Assembly (NCBI GenBank): GCA_028290305.1
Contig: JAQGKC010000309.1
Location: forward strand, 1 to 13,802
Origin: Bradyrhizobium sp.
Lineage (GTDB): Bacteria > Pseudomonadota > Alphaproteobacteria > Rhizobiales > Xanthobacteraceae
Length of the DNA: 13,802 nt
Direction: 5' to 3'
Translations under genes and position numbers: made by a program
Part shown: positions 6,114 through 13,595 of the stretch, piece by piece
Layout: every line of letters begins with the position of its first letter
How positions within the stretch are numbered: position 1 is the first letter of the stretch
The notes under the pieces: generated by a model
The model's database searches: none
The model's input: only the letters and a program-made list of their open reading frames with translations
What the model was told of the DNA's origin: nothing

Positions 6114-7151
6114 ATGTTCAATGCAGCAACGGGACGCCGATTGTCGCGGCGCGACGGCTTGTTGTCGCGACGCGGTGTCCTGGCGGGCATCGCCGGCGCG
6201 TTGGCTTGTCCAGCTTTCGTCTCGTCCGAGGCGATCGCACAAGCGAAGCCCGTCGTGAATGTCACGCTCTCGACGCCGGGAAGTGCGGGCTCGATCTGGC
6301 GCGCTGCGATCGCCTCGCTCGATCCTTCGTTGAGCTCCGGTTTCGATCTCCACTGGATTGCAGGAGATCCGGGGCAGATGCAGGTGCAGTTGGCGGCCGG
6401 GGCTTTGGACGTCGGCCTGTTCGGTGCGATCGGGCTCGCGACCATCGTGCACAAGGGCAGCGACATTACCTTGTTCGGTCCCGGTCTCAACAACCACGGC
6501 AGGATCATCGTCAAGGCCGACAGTCCGTATCGTAAACCGGCGGACCTCGTCGGCAAACGGATCGCCACCCAGCCCAAGACCACTGAAACCTATCAGCAGG
6601 CGCGCGTAGCGCTGTCGCTCGTCGGCGTGGACATGGACCGCGATTTTGAAATCTTCTTCGGACCACCGACGGCCAATCTCGCTTTGTTCGACCGCGGTGA
6701 CGTCGATGCCGTCATTGTCGTCGAACCGACGGCCACGCGGGCGGTGGGCGCGGGCGCCAGGGAGCTTGCCAAGATTGGCGACATCTGGAATCAGGCTTCC
6801 GGGGTACGCGCTGCGCCCTTCCTTGTCGGCTTAGCCGCAAGGCAAAGCTGGATCGCTTCCAACCGGCCGCTCGCGACGTCGATCGCGCGATTGTTTTCGG
6901 CAGCCAACGGCGCGCTGCGTCGAAATCCGGGCCTTTTCGTCGAAAATGCCGGCGATATGGGCTTGCGGCCGAAGGAGAGCGAGGCGATCCGGCTCTTGCC
7001 CTCCCGTTTGGCCGACATCTATCCGACCGACTGGAATCAGGAGGTCTGGACCGCGATCGACCGCCAGATCGAGGTCGCCGTGAAGGTTGGACTGCTCGAT
7101 GGCGTGCCGGGCAGGCGGCTGTACGACGGCTTGACGCTTGGGGCTGCGTGA
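6114..7151 (+). CDS. ABC transporter substrate-binding protein, NitT/TauT type, Tat-exported
   Basis: A 345-residue periplasmic binding protein for a nitrate/sulfonate/taurine-type importer. The N-terminus carries a twin-arginine signal: SRRGVLAG at residues 18-25, a short hydrophobic core (IAGALACPAFV) and a probable cleavage after AIA at 42. A second RR pair sits at 12-13. The mature part has the binding-protein pattern: GDPGQMQVQLAAGALDVGLF near 83, then SPYRKPADLVGKRIATQPKT near 140. DRGDVDAVIVVEPTATRA follows near 195. Tat export suggests it folds in the cytoplasm before secretion. The start is the ATG at 6114, with GAAAGG seven bases upstream. Its stop overlaps the permease ATG as TGATG, so the two should be co-translated. 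The ligand cannot be named. Confidence 0.87.
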   Translation: MFNAATGRRLSRRDGLLSRRGVLAGIAGALACPAFVSSEAIAQAKPVVNVTLSTPGSAGSIWRAAIASLDPSLSSGFDLHWIAGDPGQMQVQLAAGALDVGLFGAIGLATIVHKGSDITLFGPGLNNHGRIIVKADSPYRKPADLVGKRIATQPKTTETYQQARVALSLVGVDMDRDFEIFFGPPTANLALFDRGDVDAVIVVEPTATRAVGAGARELAKIGDIWNQASGVRAAPFLVGLAARQSWIASNRPLATSIARLFSAANGALRRNPGLFVENAGDMGLRPKESEAIRLLPSRLADIYPTDWNQEVWTAIDRQIEVAVKVGLLDGVPGRRLYDGLTLGAA

Positions 7152-7987
7152 TGACGGATTTCGCCGAACGCCTCGTGGCGAAGGAGCGAAAGGATCGGCA
7201 CGGCTCGCGAGCCGCGCTGCAGTTTCGAAAGCTGGTATCCTCGACGTTTCCCTCGATCTTGTTTTGCGTCGCGCTGCTGGGATTCTGGGAGGTCATGACC
7301 CGGCTGACCGCCAGTCCGCTCGTGCCAAGCGTGGGCGAAGTGGTCGACGAAATGAGGCGCATCGTCTTCAGCGGCCTGGCAATAAAGCAGATCGGTATAA
7401 CTTTTGGTCGGATCCTGCTGGGGTTCGGAGTGGCATTCGTCGTTTCGCTCGTCGTCGGTATAGCCGCCGCGAGAAATTCTTTCGTGCGCAGATTCGTCAA
7501 TCCGGCGATCATTCTTGGCCTTACCGTTCCGGGTCTTGTCTGGGCGCTGCTTTGTGTCATCTGGTTTGGCGTCAGCCTGACGACGCCGGTCGTCGCGATT
7601 GCGCTCGGCGTGGCGCCGGTGATGGTTCTGCACGTCGTTCAGGGAATGCACGCAGTTGACGCGGAAATCCTGGAAATGGCTTACGTATTCAAGCTCTCGG
7701 TGCGGGACAAGATCGCCCACATCTGGATTCCTTCGCTGATCCCGCATCTCATTAGCGGCTCCCGCGTCGGGCTTTCTCTCGCCTGGAAGGTGATCGTGCT
7801 GGTCGAACTGTTCGGATTGTCGAATGGAGTAGGATACCAGCTTAATTCCGAATTCAGTTCTCAGAATGTTGCAGGCGTGCTGGTCTGGACGATCGTGTTT
7901 TGGGCGGTGATGATCGCGATGGAGTACGGTGTGCTCCAAACTCTCGAAGGTCGGTTCACGGCATGGCGGCGGGTGACGACGCTATGA
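7151..7987 (+). CDS. ABC transporter permease, NitT/TauT (SsuC/TauC-like) type
   Basis: A 278-residue inner-membrane permease of the binding-protein-dependent transport family. Hydrophobic segments lie at about residues 32-50, 83-107, 116-140, 144-163, 199-213 and 240-262. The cytoplasmic EAA-type coupling loop begins at residue 175 (EMAYVFKLSVRDKIAHIWIP). It departs from the usual EAAxxxG at the glycine, but the trailing I-x-I-P is kept; this loop should dock on the ATPase. The ATG at 7151 overlaps the preceding stop codon; a GTG one codon earlier (7148) is an alternative. The stop overlaps the ATPase start as ATGA. It is probably a homodimer forming the channel of the importer. Confidence 0.92.
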   Translation: MTDFAERLVAKERKDRHGSRAALQFRKLVSSTFPSILFCVALLGFWEVMTRLTASPLVPSVGEVVDEMRRIVFSGLAIKQIGITFGRILLGFGVAFVVSLVVGIAAARNSFVRRFVNPAIILGLTVPGLVWALLCVIWFGVSLTTPVVAIALGVAPVMVLHVVQGMHAVDAEILEMAYVFKLSVRDKIAHIWIPSLIPHLISGSRVGLSLAWKVIVLVELFGLSNGVGYQLNSEFSSQNVAGVLVWTIVFWAVMIAMEYGVLQTLEGRFTAWRRVTTL

Positions 7988-8712
7988 ACGCCGCGATCGC
8001 TTTTTCGAACATCGGGAAGAGCTTCAAGCGGCCACATTCAGATCGGCTCGAAGTCGTGCTGCGCGACTTCAACCTAAGTATTCAGACAGGGGAGCTCGTT
8101 GCGCTGGTCGGACCCTCCGGGGTCGGCAAGACAACCTTGCTTCATATTGCCGCCGGACTTGAACAGCCAGACGCCGGACAGGTGACTGCCGGCGGCTCCG
8201 TGGATTCCCTTCGGCTCGGCATGGTGTTTCAGCAGCCGAGGTTGTTGGATTGGCGTTCGGTGAGGGCCAACATCGATCTGGTCGCCAAGGCCGCCGGACG
8301 GGATCCGCGGCTTACTGCGGATCTGTTGGAGGCGGTGGGTCTGGCCGACTACGCCGACACCTATCCGTCGACACTGTCCGGAGGCCAGCGTCAGCGGGTG
8401 GCGCTCGCCCGAGCGTTCGCGATCGCACCCCAGGTCTTGCTGCTCGACGAGCCGTTCAGTGCGTTGGACGAACTGACCGCGCGCCGGCTGCGGATTTTAC
8501 TGCAAGACCTTTGGCGGCAAACGTCCCCGACCGGACTGCTGGTCACGCACAACATCCTGGAGGCCGCTTTCCTTGCCGATCGGGTGGTCGTACTCGGACA
8601 TAAGCCCACGCAAATCGTCGAGACGTTGGAGATCGATATTCCCCGTCCTCGTCATCCCGAGGATCCCGCGCTTTTTGATATACACCGGAAGATCATGGGG
8701 CTGCTTTCCTGA
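7984..8712 (+). CDS. ABC transporter ATP-binding protein, NitT/TauT (SsuB/TauB-like) type
   Basis: A 242-residue ATPase powering the importer. All nucleotide-binding motifs are intact: Walker A GPSGVGKTT (43-51), Q-loop FQQPRLLDW with Gln83, signature LSGGQRQRVALARA from 131, Walker B VLLLDEPFSALD from 151, and the H-loop His189 in THN (THD is more common). The Q-loop sequence with LLDW is characteristic of the nitrate/sulfonate/taurine group. I chose the ATG at 7984, overlapping the permease stop; the same frame is open further upstream but lies within the permease gene. It is the last gene of the operon and converges on the small gene at 8862. I saw no clear intrinsic terminator in 8713-8861. 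Confidence 0.94.
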   Translation: MNAAIAFSNIGKSFKRPHSDRLEVVLRDFNLSIQTGELVALVGPSGVGKTTLLHIAAGLEQPDAGQVTAGGSVDSLRLGMVFQQPRLLDWRSVRANIDLVAKAAGRDPRLTADLLEAVGLADYADTYPSTLSGGQRQRVALARAFAIAPQVLLLDEPFSALDELTARRLRILLQDLWRQTSPTGLLVTHNILEAAFLADRVVVLGHKPTQIVETLEIDIPRPRHPEDPALFDIHRKIMGLLS

Positions 8713-8861
8713 CCGAAGGACCAAGCCGCCGATCACACCAATGCGGACATTTCGTTGTCGGCTTTTGTCCGCTTTCGACGATCCAGATAAATTATTGATT
8801 CAATTGGCGCACCCGACACACGGTGCGGTTCAGACTGTCTATCCTGGTTATCGCTTAAGGC

Positions 8862-9056
8862 TCAATCCATGTCGCGAAACGCGTGGCCGTTAGTTTCGAT
8901 CCTCTTCACAAGGTCTGGTGGCAAATCGCCTTGTGCCGCAGTGCCATCGAATACCCATTCCTTAGGATCGGCCAGATCGGGGAGACCCGCCCCTTTATGC
9001 ACGTAGAGGCCTACTGCCGGCTTTTGCGGATTAATGTAAAGATCGTATTCCTGCAT
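8862..9056 (-). CDS. Small conserved-looking protein, 64 residues, function unknown
   Basis: An acidic small soluble protein without signal peptide or membrane segment. Its sequence contains DLYINPQKPAVGLYVHKGAG, then LPDLADPKEWVFDGT near the middle and ends IETNGHAFRDMD. I recall similar 60-70-residue hypothetical proteins in Bradyrhizobium, with conserved GLYV, LPDLAD, W.FDG and NGHAFR blocks, but no function. The start is secure: AGAGGAGG lies about eight bases before the ATG at 9056, one of the strongest RBSs in the window. It is monocistronic and convergent with the ABC operon. A role as a small cytosolic accessory protein is possible; nothing in the sequence specifies it. Confidence 0.75.
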   Translation of the reverse strand: MQEYDLYINPQKPAVGLYVHKGAGLPDLADPKEWVFDGTAAQGDLPPDLVKRIETNGHAFRDMD

Positions 9057-10183
9057 TGAGTTGCCTCCTCTTCCGATTCGATACTAACGTGATACGCGGT
9101 CGTGGTGCTGTGCTTGGTTGGTCTGCTTGAGACCGACGCACGCCCACAGCGCACGACATCGGAAACCGTCTGGACGAATTGACCGTGACCGATACCAAGC
9201 CGCGATCAACTCCTGCAGCGGCCCACAGGTTATGACAGACGTGGCATCCGGTGGAACGTGAATAGAGCGTTCAAGAAATGACTTAGGGCGCTACTACTTT
9301 GCTTCTGACTTGGACCGGCTTTCTAGTCGCTTGTTCGACGCTAGCGGGATCGAACCGGTCGAAGTCGTGGCGTGAGAGTATCACAGAGTAGCGTGCAGCA
9401 ACGCGGTACTGCACGCGCTCAATCGGCTGGACGGAATCGCGCTATAAAATAAATGAAAACAACATGTTAGATAGCCGTGTTTCCAGTGCGCCGATGATGG
9501 ATTGGACCGACTCTCCAGAAAAATGAAGCATCATCAGCACTTAGCGGCGGCCAAATGAAGCGTGCAGTACCAAATGCAGTACCGATCTGGTTTTGAGGCG
9601 TGCGCAGGCGATTGATGTCGCAATTTGGTGTGCATTGGGCCACTCGCGCGTAGCGCAGCGTACTACGCCAATCTGCGCGATTGTGCTCCTTCGAACGAAG
9701 GCGGCGTTCTGTCTCCTTTATCAAGGTGGTGGAGGCTGCGAATATCGCGCCCGTCGTTGTCACCGTTCGCTGCTTGGGCTCAGCCGAATTTGAAAAGCTC
9801 AGCGGCGGTTGTCTACGGCCTTCGTCTCAACAATAGTGATCGAGGCCAATCGTCGCCAGAACTCAATTCGCGGAATGGCGATTTATGGAATGTCTGCTGA
9901 TTCCCTCCTTCGCCATAACGTACCTCGAAATCCGACCAGGTGGTGCAGCGGGCCGGCGAGGCTTTCGCATCCAGTTGCAAAAGCAAAGTATCTCGACGGC
10001 GCTGGTTCAAGCTTCACACTCCAGTTGACTTGCCGCTTCGAAATGCCAGCTGCAGTTTGTCGAAATCGCTCAATACCGGGCCTTATAAAAACTGTTTGCT
10101 ATCGACAAGTCTCGGCGGATTTTTACAAGAACTGTTCAGGATCGCTCGGTATGGAATCTCGAAATTAATCGGAGGTTCCAGGC
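9057..10183. other. 1.1-kb tract without recognised genes
   Basis: Several frames are open for 60-120 codons on both strands, but they overlap one another, lack RBSs and show no domain or conserved pattern that I recognise. One short stretch, about 9266-9375 on the plus strand (ending GIEPVEVVA before TGA), reads like protein but has no start codon. The tract holds the repeat system at 9391-9583 and probably the promoters of the flanking genes at 9056 and 10184. It may be decayed accessory DNA. Confidence 0.5.
9391..9583. repeat. Inverted and direct copies of a TGCAGTACC motif, MITE-like arrangement
   Basis: GGTACTGCACGC (9405-9416) is the exact reverse complement of GCGTGCAGTACC (9560-9571), so a 12-bp inverted repeat bounds about 167 bp with an AT-rich interior near 9442-9475. 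Partial copies flank it: GCGTGCAG at 9391-9398, which forms an 8-bp hairpin with 9409-9416, and TGCAGTACC at 9575-9583, a 12-bp-spaced direct repeat of 9563-9571. I see no target-site duplication and no coding capacity. Confidence 0.4.
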
Positions 10184-10675
10184 ATGAGAACAGTGACATC
10201 GAAAGGGCTCGGAATAGCGGTCGCCGCCCTTATCGGGTGGATGGTCATGGCGCTTCCGGCGCGCGCGCAGCCGGCACCGTTCTCCGGCCTTGCGGGTTTA
10301 TGGGCTGGCTCTGGGAGCAGCGCGCTTTCGGATGGATCGCGCGAACGGCTGCGATGCCGGGCGACATATCAGGTCGACGGTTCCGGAATGCGGCTTCAGC
10401 AGACGCTGCGATGCGCGAGCGATAGCTACAAGTTTGACCTGAGTAGCGATGTCGTCAGCGATGGGGAGCGCCTCTCGGGCACCTGGAGCGAGACGAGTCG
10501 AGGGATCAGCGGGACCCTTCAGGGGCACTCAAATAGCGGCCGCATCAGCGCCATCGCGGACGCCGCCGGATTCTCGGCGAACCTGAATCTCATGACGCGA
10601 GGCAATCGACAAAGCGTTTCGATTGTGTCCCAAAGCGACATCAGAGACGTCTCGATCACCATGATCCGGAGCTGA
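10184..10675 (+). CDS. Small secreted protein of unknown function
   Basis: A 163-residue protein with a clear Sec signal peptide. A basic N-terminus (MRTVTSKG) is followed by a hydrophobic core (IAVAALIGWMVMAL) and a probable cleavage after ARA near residue 28. The mature part is predicted to be beta-rich: LAGLWAGSGSSALSDGS, ERLRCRATYQVDGSGMRLQQ, TLRCASDSYKFDLSS, then RLSGTWSE and a repeat of short hydrophilic strands to the end. Two cysteines in RLRC and TLRC could form a disulfide. I recall similar hypothetical exported proteins in Bradyrhizobium, with the same SG..G.WSG and ERLRCRA.Y patterns; no function is known to me. The RBS GGAGG (10171-10175) lies eight bases before the ATG. The gene stands alone. 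Confidence 0.82.
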   Translation: MRTVTSKGLGIAVAALIGWMVMALPARAQPAPFSGLAGLWAGSGSSALSDGSRERLRCRATYQVDGSGMRLQQTLRCASDSYKFDLSSDVVSDGERLSGTWSETSRGISGTLQGHSNSGRISAIADAAGFSANLNLMTRGNRQSVSIVSQSDIRDVSITMIRS

Positions 10676-11141
10676 GCGATGCCTTGCGGCGGCTCGAAAT
10701 TATGCTCCGGTCAGAATCGTGACAAGTGAAGTGTTTTCTGAAAATTCAGCGACCGCTTCATCCGCGAGGCGCGACTAGCCCCATTCTCGATAGCGGCTTG
10801 CATTTCGACCGTCTCGACTGACTGACAAACTGCGTAAACTAAGTCAGTTCGCTCACTAATCAGGTCTCGCAGAAGACCTTGTCAGTCTGATTGACAGCTT
10901 CTGAAGCGGTCGCTCGTTCACCTGCCAACGTCGGCTGAGTTCCAATGCGTCATTCAAAGGTCTGTCGGCCAATGGGCGTTACCGCTACGAATCATATGGG
11001 TGTCGGCAGCGGCGAGCATGCAAATGCTGAACTTTGAATAAAACGGCTCCGTTCTTTGCGAATTTCCTACCTCAAACTAGCGCACGCAGCGAGGAAACGT
11101 TACAGCGCGCGCAATGGCGGGGTGAAGCAGGATGACCTCCG
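10676..11141. other. Intergenic tract upstream of the AraC-type regulator, with clustered short palindromes
   Basis: No coding frame of note. Short inverted elements cluster at 10816-10896: ACTGACT (10817-10823) with AGTCAGT (10842-10848), AGGTCT/AGACCT around a 6-base loop (10862-10879), and TGTCA-N7-TGACA (10880-10896). These could be operators or structured leader RNA for the gene at 11142, although they lie 250-320 bp from it. AT-rich sequence just before 11042 could hold a promoter, but I could not assign -35 and -10 boxes. Confidence 0.4.
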
Positions 11142-12035
11142 ATGGATGGAGTGATGAATGAGGGTTATGGACAGCGGTTTGGCGAACGATTGCGAGTCGA
11201 AAACGCACGCGCGATGGTTACCCGGGTATTGCGCAACGCAGATATGGCCGTCACAGAAATTCGATGTGATAATCCGCCGTTGGAAATGACCGGTTCGTTT
11301 CAGCGGGAAGATGCGTTCGTCGTCACTTTGCACCTCCGCGATCGGCCCAATCACGAATACTGGGAGGATGGCCGCCGAGCGCTGGTGTGCGACTTCCGGG
11401 CCGGCGACATTTGTCTCCATGACCTGAAGCGAAATCCCTCCGCTCTCCTCGACAGGCCCTATCATACTCTGTTTTTTTATCTGCCACGTGTGGCGCTGGA
11501 CGCGATCGCTGACGAGGCCAACGTGCCGCGCATTCGCGATCTGGGCTATAAGCCCGGCGCGGCCGTTAACGACGCCACAATTGCCAGCCTCGGGAGCCTG
11601 CTGCTGCCCGCCCTCAGTTATCCCGACCAAGCTAACCGGTTGTTTATCGACCACGTCCTGCTGGCGGTTGGGGTACATATCGCTCAGACCTATGGAGGCA
11701 TGCGCCCAGTGTCGCGGCTGGTCCGGGGTGGGCTCGCGCCCTGGCAGGAGCGACGCGCGAAGGAGATGATCGCCGCCAAAGAGCTGGCTCGGGAATGCCG
11801 GTTATCAAGCGCCCATTTTTCGCGCGCGTTTCGCCGTTCCGTAGGAATGGCGCCGCACAACTGGCTAATTGAGCAGCGCATCGTGCTGTCCAAGAAAAAG
11901 CTGCGCGATGGCGGGCTGTCGCTATCCGATGTGGCCGCAGAGTGCGGCATCACCGATCAAAGTCATTTCACGCGCATGTTCAACCGGATCGTTGGGGTAA
12001 GTCCAGGCGCCTGGCGTCGGGCGCTCAAGGAATAG
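11142..12035 (+). CDS. AraC/XylS-family transcriptional regulator with an apparent deletion in the first HTH
   Basis: A 297-residue DNA-binding regulator. The N-terminal part (about 1-190) is an uncharacterised sensing/dimerisation domain containing DAFVVTLHLRDRPNHEYWED and a HDLKRNPSALLDRPYHTLFF stretch. The AraC domain begins near LAPWQERRAKEMI (Trp201). The second HTH is normal (GGLSLSDVAAECGITDQSHF and the final GVSPGAWRR). In the first HTH, IAA (210-212) runs directly into KELARECRLSSAHF. Family members usually have about eight more residues there (an N-L-x-G-x-I-x-L type segment), so an in-frame loss of roughly 24 bp is likely. Whether DNA binding survives is uncertain. Starts at 11142 and 11154 are both possible, and neither has a strong RBS. 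The hydrolase gene follows 48 bp downstream on the same strand and is a plausible target. Confidence 0.85.
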   Translation: MDGVMNEGYGQRFGERLRVENARAMVTRVLRNADMAVTEIRCDNPPLEMTGSFQREDAFVVTLHLRDRPNHEYWEDGRRALVCDFRAGDICLHDLKRNPSALLDRPYHTLFFYLPRVALDAIADEANVPRIRDLGYKPGAAVNDATIASLGSLLLPALSYPDQANRLFIDHVLLAVGVHIAQTYGGMRPVSRLVRGGLAPWQERRAKEMIAAKELARECRLSSAHFSRAFRRSVGMAPHNWLIEQRIVLSKKKLRDGGLSLSDVAAECGITDQSHFTRMFNRIVGVSPGAWRRALKE

Positions 12036-12083
12036 CAAGCGAGTAGATCAGTGCGCGTTGGCTTGGTGGGGGAGTCAGTTGCC

Positions 12084-13214
12084 ATGTGGCGTAGCTTTCG
12101 TTGTCGCGGGCTAGATTGGGCAGTCGCTGTTCTATTTTCCGTCATTTTGGTCGGTTGCGCTGCCAGACCTGGCCCAGAGGTGCTGACGCCCGTGGCTGCC
12201 TCGTCTGGCGAAAAGGCGCTGCAGATCTATGTGGCGACCACGCGTGAGCGCGAGATTTCGTCGGGGAACGCATTCACTGCGAACCGCGCGAATGCGCTCA
12301 ACTTTGCAAAGTTTGTCGTCTCGGTGCCGCCCAACCACAAGTCCGGCAATGTCGAAATGCCGACCGCACCCCCCGATCCACGGAGCAGCTTTGCTGTAGT
12401 GGATCAGGTCGTGATGAGCGAAGCCGATTTTCGCAATGCCGTCGCTCCGCAAGGCGATACTCGGCGAAAAAAGCACAAAGCCTTCGTTTTCGTGCACGGG
12501 TTTAACAGCAACTTCCAAGAGTCGTTGTTCCGACTCACCCAATTGCAGGCGGACATCAAAATCGACGGGATTCCGATCCTGTTCTCCTGGCCATCGCAAG
12601 GTCAGGTAGCTGCCTATGAAATGGACAAGCAATCGGCAAGCTATTCTCGCGACTATCTGATGGCTTTACTAACAATGTTAAGCAGCAGCTCCGAGGTCAG
12701 CGACATTATGGTGGTTGCCCACAGCATGGGTGCCATGTTGACCGTCGACGCTCTGCGCCAGCTTCGTATCGAAGGCAAAGACCGAGTGATCGCCCGGCTA
12801 GGCCGTGTTGTGCTGGCGGCGCCCGACATCAACGCGAAAACGTTCCGTGCTCAGGTACAAGCCATCGGTCCGCTCAAGCCACCTTTGCTGGTTCTAGTTT
12901 CCAAGGATGATGGTGCGCTTCGAGTGTCCAGTTTTCTTGACGGTGGCATCGCGCGTGCTGGCGATATCAACGTTGACGATCCCGTTGTGCGGGAGGCTGC
13001 CCTGAAAGAAAAGGTTCAAATCGTCGACATTTCGAGGCTCGCAAAACACGACGATCTGGGGCATGACCAGTTCGTCAGTGTTGCTGCGCTTTATTCACGA
13101 TTGCACGACCAAGCCGCACGTTATCGCAACACGGCTGGCACATTCATCTTTGCGGATGACGATGAGACGTTCTTGCGGCCGATCGACATCGGAAATCAGG
13201 TGGCTGCGCAATGA
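12084..13214 (+). CDS. Lipoprotein alpha/beta hydrolase, DUF900 (COG4782-like) family
   Basis: A 376-residue putative esterase/lipase-type hydrolase anchored by a lipobox. The N-terminal segment AVAVLFSVILVGC ends at Cys25, the expected lipidation site, so it should sit on the periplasmic side of a membrane. An early strand IYVATTRERE is typical of DUF900 proteins. FVFVHGFNSNF (His138 in the oxyanion region) begins the hydrolase fold, and VVAHSMG carries the nucleophile Ser214. An Asp in LVSKDDG (275-276) and His327 in LGHDQFVS may complete the triad. I prefer the ATG at 12084, which follows GGGGGAG by about ten bases and gives a compact signal peptide; a GTG at 12051 is in frame but has no RBS. 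Substrate unknown. It lies just downstream of the AraC-type regulator. Confidence 0.85.
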   Translation: MWRSFRCRGLDWAVAVLFSVILVGCAARPGPEVLTPVAASSGEKALQIYVATTREREISSGNAFTANRANALNFAKFVVSVPPNHKSGNVEMPTAPPDPRSSFAVVDQVVMSEADFRNAVAPQGDTRRKKHKAFVFVHGFNSNFQESLFRLTQLQADIKIDGIPILFSWPSQGQVAAYEMDKQSASYSRDYLMALLTMLSSSSEVSDIMVVAHSMGAMLTVDALRQLRIEGKDRVIARLGRVVLAAPDINAKTFRAQVQAIGPLKPPLLVLVSKDDGALRVSSFLDGGIARAGDINVDDPVVREAALKEKVQIVDISRLAKHDDLGHDQFVSVAALYSRLHDQAARYRNTAGTFIFADDDETFLRPIDIGNQVAAQ

Positions 13215-13262
13215 CGGCTTGCAAGGATTGGGGTAACGCTTCGCCTCGCTGCCGGTCAGGGT

Positions 13263-13394
13263 TCACGCCGCCACTTCCACGCGCGCGTTTCGCCGGATCA
13301 CCTGCGGTGGCTATCCGAGGGCGCGCAAGAAGGCGCGGCGCATGCGGTAGCGATCGGCAAAGCCCGTTTGCCGGGCGATGACATCGATCGGATT
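13263..13394 (-). pseudogene. C-terminal remnant of an AraC-family (GlxA/FtrA-like) regulator with a nonsense codon
   Basis: The minus strand reads NPIDVIARQTGFADRYRMRR then AFLRALG, a typical second HTH of GlxA-like AraC regulators. A TAG codon follows at 13313-13311, and the same frame then continues PPQVIRRNARVEVAA before a TGA at 13265-13263. Family members have Gln at the TAG position (G-Q-P-P-Q), so a CAG-to-TAG change explains the break. Upstream of 13394 the frame stays open, but the resemblance to AraC proteins ends, so only about 44 codons remain. It lies between the hydrolase and a transposase gene, consistent with IS-associated decay. Confidence 0.65.
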
Positions 13395-13595
13395 GGGGTG
13401 AGCAGATCCGATGGCTGGCACGTCGACACCGCGATGGAGCAGAATGGCGATGCCGAAAAGCACGCTGTGGTCCGTTTCTCGTTGGTGCTTCTGCCTGGCC
13501 TGTCCCCCCTTTAAGACTCGACAAATCGTCGCGACCTGTGTGTACCGAAAACCCTATCCGGATTTATCGATGATAGAATCGGCTAAGTTGGCGCA

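Noticed and set aside
5544..6583. Minus-strand frames of 149-193 codons under the two binding-protein genes
   Set aside because: They mirror the coding frames of strongly supported plus-strand genes and have no RBS or domain.
6712..7939. Long minus-strand frames (282 and 300 codons) opposite the permease gene
   Set aside because: The translations are low-complexity Arg/Ser/Asp/His-rich, typical of antisense frames. The plus strand encodes a clear ABC permease with gene overlaps on both sides.
8713..8861. Possible bidirectional terminator between the ABC operon and the convergent small gene
   Set aside because: Only imperfect GTCGGC/GTCCGC-type pairing was found and no stem followed by a T-run.
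9467..9763. A 98-codon minus-strand frame in the gene-free tract
   Set aside because: No RBS and no recognisable motif. It spans one arm of the inverted repeat, and overlapping frames on the other strand are equally long.
9809..10425. Plus-strand frames of 119 and 161 codons leading into the secreted-protein gene
   Set aside because: They are in different frames from the signal-peptide protein at 10184, lack RBSs and read as non-coding.
11100..11678. A 192-codon minus-strand frame
   Set aside because: Antisense to the AraC-type regulator, which is recognised by its HTH motifs.
13144..13524. A 126-codon minus-strand frame
   Set aside because: The AraC/GlxA remnant is encoded in a different minus-strand frame. 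This one is Arg/Ser/Pro-rich with no domain.
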